DNA from: Bolinopsis microptera | Taxonomy: Eukaryota > Ctenophora > Tentaculata > Lobata > Bolinopsidae | Assembly: GCF_026151205.1 (NCBI RefSeq) | Contig: NC_087080.1 | Span: 12,509,837 to 12,573,836, forward strand | Direction: 5' to 3' | DNA: 64,000 nt | Part shown: piece by piece, positions 42,301-54,300 of the stretch | Layout of the letters: the number at the start of each line of letters is the position of its first letter | Numbering within the stretch: the stretch's first letter is position 1 | Program-made: the position numbers and the translations under genes | The notes under the pieces: model-generated | The model's input: the letters and a program-made list of their open reading frames with translations, nothing else | Databases searched by the model: none | What the model was told of the DNA's origin: nothing

Positions 42301-45300
42301 TATGTTTCTATCAAAAGTTGGCAAAATGCCAAAATTGGACTCTGCACGTGGCCGAAATCTATTGTATTGTTGTCAATAACTCAAATAAAGGATTTATTGG
42401 CATATGTTGGCGTTGCGGCATAAGTTGTACACAAATATGGCTAGATATAGGAGGGGACCGGACACGAGGGCGGAGGACACAAGGGCGGTACTCACTTTAA
42501 CATGGACAAATGGGTTTTTGATGTCCTGAACTGGGGTCCGAGACCAAAACATTTTTTCGCCACAATTAGCAGACCATGTACTACCTAATGCTTGCACATC
42601 ACCCTTAGCCCCAGAGCGCCTAGTTTGTCGTAAATTTGAGGTTAACAATTGCCTATTTTATCAGTTAACCTCACAAATAACTGGTTCTTAACATTTTGTT
42701 GCTCTCATCTAAGTTAAACTTATCCATGGGTACCAATTGGCCGTCCAACGTTGCAAAACTATTATATACCCTTCATTGTTTTGAAAAATTGAGGTTTTAA
42801 CATATTTTCTTAAAAATCAGTCTTTTGGCTCTCCTGAAAACACATTTTAAATCTATCTCCTCCTAGAGCTTTCATCCGTTTCAGCTCAAATTAGGGACAT
42901 GTTCCTGAGATAGTCACAGTCAGAAAATATAAGGCGATTTTTCAAATTTTGTTTCTAATTCTTTGTATGAGGTAAAATGTCGAAAATTGTCGAAAATATC
43001 GTGACGCACACTTATTGTTAACCTCATATCTCAGCTAAGGAGTAAAATATCAAAAATCGCCTCATATTTCTGTTGGACAAGACCTTGACAAACACTTTTG
43101 CCAAGTTACATGATGTAAACTGTAAAAGAAGATAGATTCCTGCCAAAACCTTATTTAAAGTTTTCATTTATAATAGAATTATAGGTAAACCTAAAAATTT
43201 TACGCGCGATATCTACAGATGGGAAACTTTTTTTTCATTGAGGACAAAAGTATTTGAAAATTTAGATCAAGCTCCTCAACATATCTCAAGATCTTTTTAA
43301 AAAAACCTCGGACCCCCTCCTGTGGCCTTAACATGGATCTACTCACGTGTAAATTTGAAACAAAAATATTGATGTGACAAATAATCACCCAGATTAAAAC
43401 GATCCAAAAATTGAGAAATTTTCCTTAAATATCTCAGCAGCAGATTTTGTGGTTTGGTAACGTGCTTATACCAATCAAACACTGCGCTCAAAGATCAAAT
43501 AAATCGACTTTTTAGATATATATTGCCTTAGTAAGTAACCCCTTACTAGTTGATAAAAACAAGCAGTTAAAAAAACCTTAAAGCATACAATATTGTAGAT
43601 GTTCCTCCTAGCGTGTTTAATAAAACATATTTTTGATGACAGAAGATTATTCAAGCAGAGCTGACAGTGACACCAAAATGGACCTTCGTTTATGATAATA
43701 ATTGAAGGTTATATGGAGGTGCCAATTCAGGCAGCTCACATGTGTCATAGTGAAACGATATTTCGATTAAGAGATCTGACCTTATAGATTACACAGAAAA
43801 TGTGCCTGGAAATAATCAGAATGAAATTAGACAAGACAGGGCTTACAGATCAATTTAAGGATTGAAACCTTTGTTGTTGTCTAACTCTAACACAAAATAA
43901 AACTCGTGGTGGATAAAGATCACACGTGCCTAAAAAAGCTCAGAATGGCATATTTAGACGTGGGCTACAAATTTTAGGATTTTTGAAGTAAACCATCGCT
44001 ATTTTGTGTGAGCAGTTTCCCAAATGCATCAACGAATGTTTGACTTGAAACCAGTTTTCACCAATATTTTATGCCAAAAATTCTTAGAACTTGACTGTTA
44101 TATTCTTGTCTGTTTTTATTCTATTGCCATCAATTAAAAGATGTTTTAGCGTTAGGTCGGAAAATACGCTGATGTTTAACCAGTAATGTCTTTACTTTTC
44201 TATAATCAACTGTCAACATTTAAAAATAGTATCGAAATTTTCTTAATCTGATACTAATACTCTAATATATCAAAAAGCATTTAAGCCCCCTATACCCACT
44301 TAGCAGATAATTCCAATAACTGAGCCCCAAAATATGGCTTTTAAATTGCGAGCTTCAATGCATTTCATTGTAACCTCAAGCTTTTACCATTCAGCTTTGA
44401 AGTAGCCTTTTGCTGCTATATCATAGCTTGTAGATAGTAGATACCAGGGACCTCAATCTAACCTGTTCTCGTTAATAAAGGGTGACTTAAGTTACCGAAA
44501 TTCATTTCTTAATAATATATTATATGATTTAAATTATCTTAGCTTTTGACAGAGCAAATTGGCGCAGAATGCAAGCCTTATGATTCTGTTTTTTAGAGAA
44601 AGATTAAATAGCAGCGTTGTCTTTACACTATCTGTTATTTAGAACTGTAGTACATAGTATATTATATAATTATTATTGTTATAAATTCACCTCTGAACTC
44701 AGCCATGGTTGCAGTTATCCCTGGCAAAACCCTTGACCTGGAGGAGAATCTAAACGAGATACATGTAAATTACCAGAATACAGAACAAATAGAGGTGTCA
44801 CGCAACTCTATTATACGCCGGGAAGCTATAGTCCTGGAACGCGAGTCTGAGGCGCCAGTTAGGGGCAACTTCAAGAGTCAGGTATTTCTTAGTAATGTTT
44901 TTTGTTTTCTCACTTTCTCTCTTTTGTAGATTTAGTGTCGTTTCAACTTTCCATTTGATAAGGATTGGAGACCACGTTATTAAATTAATAGCGTTAATAA
45001 ATAACAAAACGATTCTATGGGAGGCAAATATTAATGTTCCTATTTAACTGAAAAGGACTTGAACTTTGAAGGGTTAAAAAGTATTTCAGAATTTATTATA
45101 CAGACATGATATTGTGAAGCTAATAATTCACAAGAATAACACCTTGACCTCAGGTGGACGATCTGTCTAGGACTGGCTCCAGGTGCACCAACACACTCTC
45201 CGCACCATATGACTACTACGTATGCGCTATCTGCCATGCCGGCAAATCTGAAGACAACTTTCTTTCCCGGTACTGCTGGTGCAAGTAAGTGCTTTTGGAT

Positions 45301-48300
45301 TTTTTTTGGGCGGTGGAAACACCTCCAGCGCTCATCGGGTAATAAAGGGGCTTAGAAGAATCTGGAGGGGTTTATGCTGGGCCCAGGGATGGGGAGTACG
45401 GGGTAAAGATATGATGCGGCTGTCGCAGTACCAAATTTTTTCATGGTTTTAAAAGATATTAGATAGGGTGCTGCCTATAGCTTTTAGTTACAGACTTTCC
45501 GCAGAATATGTCCAGTTATTCTAAGAATTCTTTTTCTTTTGGCGGGATCTTAATGATGTTATGGAAATAAAACCTCTATTGAAGCCAAGAGAGCCTTTTT
45601 CATTACTAGATTGAAAATTGTTTTGTGACCGATTGCGGGCATGACCCAACTATGAGTGATCACTTAGAAGGCCCGTGACAAATATCTAAGACCTAATTAA
45701 CAGAATACCAGTACCGAATATCGAGACTAAAGGTTTGAGAATCCAACCAAACTCGAGAAATTTCTGCCAATAAATAGAATTCTGACTATCAGAATCCGTC
45801 TAGGATTCAGCTAATAGCGGACATTTTGTGCGTCAAGTGACGTGAAATTTTCTAATTTGATGGTCCCATAATCTGATTGGTGAATATTTGTCACGTGGCA
45901 AAACACATTTTTCAAATCCCTTCTTTTTTAATTCAAAAAATTTAAAAAAATAACAAATACCAAATGGCCAAATATATAACGCTGGGCCAAATTTCAAAAC
46001 GGATATTTTTCTGATCAAGCACGCTATCTTGTTCAATCAATGTAAATGCTGTGACAAACTTTCAAGAAATCGTGGAATAACTAAAGCGGAACTTAGACCT
46101 CAAAGCAAGTGATATTAATAATATGTTCATTTTCATAATTGTTCATTTTAATAATTGTTCATTTTCATAATCGTTTATCTTAATAATTGTTCATTTTCAT
46201 AATTGTTCAATCTCATAATATTAATTGTTTATTTTAATAATTGTTCATTTCCATAATTGTTCATTTTCATAATTGTTCATTTTTATGATTGTTTATTTTA
46301 ATAATTGTTAATTTCCATAATTGTTCATTTTTATGATTGTTCATTTTAATAATTGTTAATTTCCATAATTGTTCATTTTAATAATTGTTCATTTCCACAA
46401 TTGTTCATTTTCATAATTGTAGTTATTGCGTTCACTGCGTCACAGAACCATCTCTTGGATACCAAATATTAAAATTAAACCACATTTGTTTCAGAGACAC
46501 ATACGCCCATCACACCTGCATCCTCAAAGAACTAAACAACACGAACCGATCACGGTGTCGGAAGTGTGCCGCAAGATACAACTGCAAACGAACGATAAAG
46601 CCAATAAAGCACTGGCAAATACACCGAATATTTTTCTCCTTCACCTTTATAGTCTTCAGCTCACTGATCCTTTTTACGGGCATGTTCGTAGCTGCTCTCT
46701 TTTTTTTAAGTGGTTTTTTAACGGAAAAGAATAAACTGAACGTTATTGCGGTGATTTTTTATGTCATAGTGTCGTATATCGCTATCGCAGTCGGACAAAC
46801 CGCAAAGTTGATAATATTTTTGGAGTTCAGTTATTGTTGTGTGTCCAAACTTGATGCTGTATTACCAATCAGCCATGATTGACATAAAATTAGAAACCCA
46901 ACTTATCTCGGGTTTCTAATTTTCAGTTTTAAAACTTAATTGAGATATTGATTCTTACAGATTATTCGCATTTTGAAAGCAGATTTGTTTTCTTAAACTT
47001 ATAAAGGTGACCCTGACTACGCAGAAATTATAAGGCTTAGGACCTCCTGATGTTCCCAGAGCCAGTTATTAAAGCAGTAATTTGTTATTTTTTTTGTAAT
47101 AACTTTGTATTTATTTTAATTTTCAGCTCTTTATTTAGTTGCATGTTATGAAAAACAGATTGGTCAGTTCATCGGCCACAAATAATAAAAAACAACAGGT
47201 TCATGTCTTATTTAGCGAATTAAAATCTTTGCTCCTCAAAATGTTAACTCCTTTCCATTTAAACTATAATTTCAGTACTGGGCTGTGGTTGGTGCAGTCA
47301 CAGTGGTTTCTAGTAAGAGTTATGATTTGGAAAATAGTTTTGCCCCCCCAGTTTTGGTTAAAATACTACGTAGAGACATGGTTACATTCTGTCCTAGATA
47401 AAATCGGAGTTCAAAAATCACTCACTGTTAAAGCTATTTATAAAACTTCATACCTCAAGACGCTTCAAGTCTTTGTATTCGTTGTCTCCTGAGTTACACT
47501 CCGTTTCTTTCTGCTTGTTAGCAACAATTTCTAACACGATATCGTTGCAGCACCTGTCATAGTATAATGTTCAAGTAAACCGCTAGTATGGTGAAAACTG
47601 GCGAGCTGTGGCAAAAATTGCTTTGAATTGTAGCAGTAATTATAAACAAATTCCAAATGAAAGAAACAGTTGCCACAGTAATAGTATCAAAGAACCTGAC
47701 ACGGATCAGTCTGTGCAGAGTGACGCTGCATCCCCTAATATGAACTCTGCCTTCCATGTCCATCATGTCATAAATAGTCCAGGGACTGGGTCGGGCTCCT
47801 TGGATAGATTGCCACAGTAGCAATACAATACCAGAACAAAAATAAATTAGAAGTTAAACTTACTTGATTATTTTAGCGGTAAACTCTCTCAATTTCGAAC
47901 ACACAGCTTTTCCAGCGGTCTCGAAATTTGAAAGCTTGGCGTATGTACCTCCGATTGGCTCACGGTCATGCAAATCAGAATCGTCATCGTCCCCTATTAT
48001 AGCTAGAACATTTAATATTTATCTCTAATATATAAGACTTTCAAACTATGAACCTGTACTCATAAAGCACACAACAGAGTGTTTAAATTTTCAACTGTTA
48101 TAATCTTACCATCTGATATAGTTGAGTCCGCCGCGGTCAACTCCAGAATCATCATCACCATCCATCTTATCATGTCGTTGTGGAGAACTGACACCTGTCA
48201 AGGGTAATCTGTTATGATATTCTAAAAACGAGTTGTTCTCTTAACTCTTTGATATCTCATTTAAATAACGTTGTTGACTGATTTAAGGCCCGCTGCCCGC

Positions 48301-51300
48301 TTATTTTCCATACCTTAATTTCTCAGTCGAGTACATTTGCATCAATAGCACATTACAGCTTGAAACAACAACCAATAAAATGAACTGAAACCAACTAGAG
48401 ACCAACTTATAATACAGTGGATCACTATTCAATTTACTCACAGTTTCAACGATGACAGCGTTCTCATTGTCGATAGTGTTGCTTGTGTTCCTCAGCCACT
48501 TGTCCACGTCACCTAGAACTCTTTCCAGGGTCAGAGCCTCTGGCTCCGGGGTCGAGCTGTACATTGTCGTTCGGCTAAAAAACATTAACTATAGTTTTCT
48601 AGTGAAACTGAGAAAAACTGTTGACGAATTATAAAAATTTACATTTTAACAAATAAACCGCAATGTTAAAATATATACAGAGAGAACTCCATATTATTAT
48701 ACATTAACTTACTCATCGTCAGAGTAAACAGAATCAGCGTACACAAAGTCCTCCATGATGCTAGGTGGGATGGTGGTGATATCGTCTTCTTCACTGATAA
48801 CCACGCATGTCGTCAGTCTACTCAGCACCTTCCCGATCACGTGTGACCATTCTTGGAGATTCGACGACAACCTGCAAGCAAATATTTGTTAACGAGATTA
48901 TTGTGATTTCTTCATTAACATTTAATAATAAAGAGAATCGTTCCATCCTGGTCCAGGTAATTTCACCCGGCAAGATGCCAGTTTTAGAGACGCGCGCACT
49001 CCATGGAAACGAAGACAAATCGATGACGACTGCAGCGTTATCTTACAAATTATTGATTCGACGTTCGCGTGCGCCGTCAAAACTTACTTTGCCCACTCTG
49101 CTTCAGACAGAAGATCCTCACCTTTTATTACCGCCATTAATCTATTACCCCTGAAAATTAGAAGTATTATAAGAAAAAACCACACAAGTACAAGCGCTGA
49201 GAATACGGTGTAACAGAGATTAGTGACATAGGAGGTAAATACAATGGGATGCTATATGTTTTGGAAATTTTCTAATTGTGACAAAACAAATAGTCTTAAA
49301 CCATTAATTTTACAAAAAAAGACTCACCAAGTTTCAATGGGGTTCACTAATCCGATGATACCTCTAGCCACACCTGACGCTAAGTTGTTAGTTTAAATAA
49401 CAGGTATAAAAACACGGCAACTAAAATATTGAACAGAGCTGAAATGAAAATAAGAAAATATGATACGTTTCAAGGGATACTTTAGCAGTAAATAAAAAAC
49501 CCACCATTTTCTCCCGATACTCTGACTACAAACTGTTGCATGAGTTCCTCGCATTCCTTGTCAACTAGCAACAAAGATTCTTGACAGGGGTGACGCTTGC
49601 TGCAAACATAATATTATGAAGACCGCAATGGTTGGTTAGCAGACAGTGCAAAGTATTAATCGCAGTATTGATTGAGTTTATTGATTGAGGGCGGTTTCAA
49701 AATTGCAAAGAATGTTCATGTTTGCAAATTTTATAAGATTGTTTGGATCTCTAATATAGACTCTGATAAGTCGTACGCTCACGTGCTAAGATACCTATTA
49801 AATTATATTTGTTTACTAAATGAAGCCCAATAAAACATTAAACAAACTGAAACCAATTTACTTGATAATAAACGGAGCAATATTGGAATTTCAGTGTATT
49901 TGTATGAAAACATCGCAGTTTGCATTGTACAGTTATACCTGTCTTTTCGAGGGTGATGTGAGAATATGTTGATAGCAGCATCCTTCCAAACATCCACCAA
50001 TCGACTTATCTTTGTCAAATCCTGAAAACATAATTACTGTGAATTAGTTGATTATGTCATTCCGATTTTTACTTCAGGTGTTTTTTAAGATGAGGCCAGA
50101 AAAATTAATAATAATCAAAAAGTCAGGATATCACAAACAACACGGCACTATATACACTAGAAAACAGAGATACCTTAATTCCCAAAAATTTGGGCGACAA
50201 AAAATTTGAGCGGGCCTCTCGCCCAAATTTTTTGCAGACCAAATTAATTGCATAAATCTTTTCCGTCTGCTAAATTTTTTGCTAACCAAACTTTTGGCAT
50301 TTGGCCTGTGGCCCTGAAATCTGTAGAAAGATTTGTCATACGTTGTATGACCCGCCGCGCACGAGTGCGCGGCTCCCCCTGTATCGTCGAAACTCTACAG
50401 CTATAGTGAAGCGACCGTGGGGGTCACCACGTGATACAAAGAAAGATGGCTTTTTCTTCATATCCAAGTGAAATGATATTTGAAATTTTAGTTTTCTAAT
50501 CTGTCATTCATGGCATGACCAAGTAAAAAGGCTTATGTTTTAAATGAATGGAAATAACTGGAATAGCTAACAGCTACTAATAAAACAAATGGCTAGAGGT
50601 ACGGATAGCTAGAGATTTAAACAAGATCTGCAAATGGATTATCATCCACCGTAAAGTCTGATCTACAAGCATCAGTTATACCCGACTTCTCAAAGCCTTT
50701 CCTTATGTCATCTGGCCTCCCTTTTAAATATACAAAAAGTTCGACAAAAATTTTGTTTTACTTATTAGCTGGAACTTTCTGTAGGATGCAGTTGTTGGCT
50801 GTCATCAGATCTTTTAGTGTCTGTGTGTGTTGGGCCCGAAACACATCTGATATCAGTGGCGCTGATTCTATGTGGGGAAGAAGGATTTTCTCAAAGAACT
50901 GGACACTGGTCAAACCTTTCGACCATCTGGTGAGGCGTCATAATGATAATTGTATGTGAAAGGGGTATGATGAGATATGCTGAGTGTAAGTAGACTAAAC
51001 TATCTGATTGGGAGACAAAATATCACTATTGTACACTGTACAGTGTATATGTATCTATCATTTTGTACTGTGCCATCATCACTGTATTTTTTAGTAGTTA
51101 CTGGGCAGATCGTAAATTTCATAATGTGAAACAACTCAGACTATCACCTACATGTTTAAAATTGAAAGCAAAATGACTGGAATAATAAGGAATAATAATG
51201 AACTAAGGCAAATATCTAACTGAAATTTTAGTGGAAAATCGTTCATTTTTCGAAGAATTTGTGCCCAAATTTTCGGTCGCCCAAATGAGTTCAAATTTTC

Positions 51301-54300
51301 TGCCCAAATTTTTCGGGCTCAAATAAATTGTGCTCAATATAATGGCACACAAATTTTTGGGAACTAAGGTACCTTAATTCCCAAAAATTTGGGCGACAAA
51401 AAATTTGAGCGGGCCTCTCGCCCAAATTTTTTGCAGACCAAATAAATTGCATAAATCTTTTCCGTCTGCTAAATTTTTTGCTAACCAAACTTTTGGCATT
51501 TAGCCTGTGGCCCTGAGATCTATAGAAAGATGGCTTTTTCTTCATATCCAAGTGAAATAATATTTTAGTTTTCTAATCTGTCATTCATGGCTTAACCAAG
51601 TGAAATGACAGATTTCACTAAAAATGAACGATTTTTAGTGGAAAATCGTTCATTTTTCGAAGAATTTGTGCCCAAATTTTTGGTCGCCCAAATGAGTTCA
51701 AATTTTCTGCCCAAATTTTTCGGGCTCAAATAAATTGTGCTCAATATAATGGCACACAAATTTTTGGGAACTAAGGTAACAATCTCAGTACCTCCTGGCT
51801 AGCTAGAAGAGTGTCTCCACTAAACCGCTCTATCAACACAGACAACATCTCCTCCCACATCCTGCAGTTCTGGAAGAGTTTCTCTACCGGGTAATCAGGT
51901 GGGATCTCTACTCGTCCTGTCGGCCTGCACACAGTTTGTTAAATCATTATACTTGTTGGAAGTTAATTTGGAGGTAATCGAAACCTGGTACTGATAAAGA
52001 ATTGAACCTTTAAAGTAAGTACAATAACCTGATTCTGATAGCCAAATCATCTCTCCACCCGTCCACCTCTCCAAGAATCTTCTCCAGCTGATCCTTCATG
52101 GAATCATCAATCCTCTCCAGTTCCCGAGAGAAACTGGATATTCTCCCTCTCCAGTGGTCCACAGAGTTTTGCAGATCTTGTAACTGAATATGTTTACGAT
52201 AACTTATATTTTTATATATAGGGTGATATAGGGAGGGCACTGTAAGTTTGAAGAAGAAGTTTCCTTCTAGAACCTATTTCATGAATAAAGCTGCATGAAT
52301 ATCTCATTAGCACTATAAGACTCATATTCTCATCTGGTGAACGTTCTCATTAATCAACCACAAAACCTATCTTCAATACTTAGATACATATTATTCACCA
52401 TCATTAGACTGTGACTAGATTGAACATCATCACCAATATATAATGCGAGAATATGATTGAACATGTTACAACCCAATAAGTAATGATAGCGACGTTGGGT
52501 GATCAAGTTTACACGATAGGTAGAAACTGTAGCGGTAACACTAAAGCCGACCAACTTATCTTACTAAGAACTCAACATTTATATTGAAATTTACAAAAAT
52601 ATTCGTTTTTACCGCTTTAGAGTCGACATCAGCCAGAACTAAACCAAAATGTCCAGCGAGTTTGTTCCAGGCTTGTTCACACAGCTGTAGTCTCCTTGCT
52701 GTCCGCAAATTCCTCTCTTGACAAATCTGAAAAAAAAGTTTTTGTAGTTTGGTAAGGTTTTAATTTATTCATCAGTAGTTCTGTGATAAACAATGTATTC
52801 AAATTACATTCAACATTTTAATGTTTCCTCGACAGGAGCAATATTTTAAAAGCTATGCTTATCAATACTTCAAGTGATAAAAAGATAAGTTGTAAGTTGC
52901 TTACGAAAACAATTAAAGAATTAAATTTTGTAATAAAAGTTTGATTTTGATTTTCCAATCAGCTAACCCTCCTAATTTGTCTTCCACTATTACAGTACTA
53001 ACTCTCAAGGCTATTGGGACTGAATGACTGGTGGATTAGCGATAAAAACAAGACATATGGAGAATGAATATTATCTATATGGGTAACACGACTCCTGTCC
53101 GACAACGACATCTGTCTGAAAGCGACATCTGTCCGACTCAGGGTACCAGAAAAAAACGACATCTGTCCGAAATTGTGACCTGATTTCAATACGACACATT
53201 TCCAATTAGAGACATGATCTGAACTGTTACTTGCTAATTTGTATACCTAACATTTTCAATTTGAGATATAATCTGAGCCATAGTTTACTACCATAGTTTA
53301 TTTTCATTTGATGTCGATAAATTGGACAATAGTTTAAATGTTATATAAATTAATTCAATAAAATACAATATCACAGAATCAAATCTAACGCATAGTCAAA
53401 TTTCCGATAGCTTTTAGGAAATCCATAGGGTTGCTGTAGTTGTTGTAATCATCTACAATTCTCTGAAGTTGTCGATCATAACGGATCCATTTGGGTGCAC
53501 GTGGCTCGGGTAGTTCCCGCCCGTCTCTTTTGGTTTTCTTTACGTCTGTACTCTGTAAGGGCTTGTTCTGCTTTAAGGCAATCAAGGAACTTCCAAATTG
53601 TGGGCTTCGAGCAGGAGAGCATTTAATGGAATCCCGAATCTGTGATGCAAACCTTCTGCGATATTAGATGAGCGAGGAATCAGTGCGGCTTCGTGTTGAT
53701 TCCACATGTGGGGAGCGAAGTTAGGATTGGTGGTTGATGTCCCGATCCAAGTGTTTTCGTAGTATGAAGCAAACTCAGCCATGTCTATAGGAAGGAGGGG
53801 CTTCAGGTGTCTCCAGATTCGAGGGACGTCAGTCTCTGGTACGTAGGCAATCGCTCCAGTCATCGCAAAGAAATCCCGAACAGGTGAGTTTGGAGTCAGA
53901 TACTCCTCCCAGATGTTGGTCTGCTTAACATGCTTTGGAGACGTATCGGAAGCCATTCAGGACAGGGTTCTCCGAGCCTTGTTTGCGTCCCGGGATACTC
54001 TAAATCTCCATACTGCTGACAGCTTGTTAGTGTACAGTTAGCACGATCCTGTCCTCAATTAGTCAATCACGTATCGATGGATCAGATCTTAATGGATCAC
54101 ATCAGCATTAGAACAATGGGAGCAACGTCACGAAATTAGCCGTGATCTTGTGAAATACGAATGTGAACCGAAATTACAATATGATCCGAAATTCGGACAG
54201 ATGTCGCCAAAAACGACTCCTGTCCGACAGCGACATCTGTCCGAAATCCCTAATTCAGCTGTCGGACAGATGTCGCCCAATCATCTACCTTACAAGACAT

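Noticed and set aside
46426-46734. 102-codon plus-strand frame
   Set aside because: An out-of-frame shadow of RING-CH exon 3.
47139-47492. 117-codon plus-strand frame
   Set aside because: Antisense to AXDND1 exon 20, with hydrophobic low-quality composition and no splice context.
52029-52726. Spectrin-family gene for the helical Trp-containing exons
   Set aside because: Upstream exons carry the axonemal dynein light chain domain signature and all phases join them into one gene.
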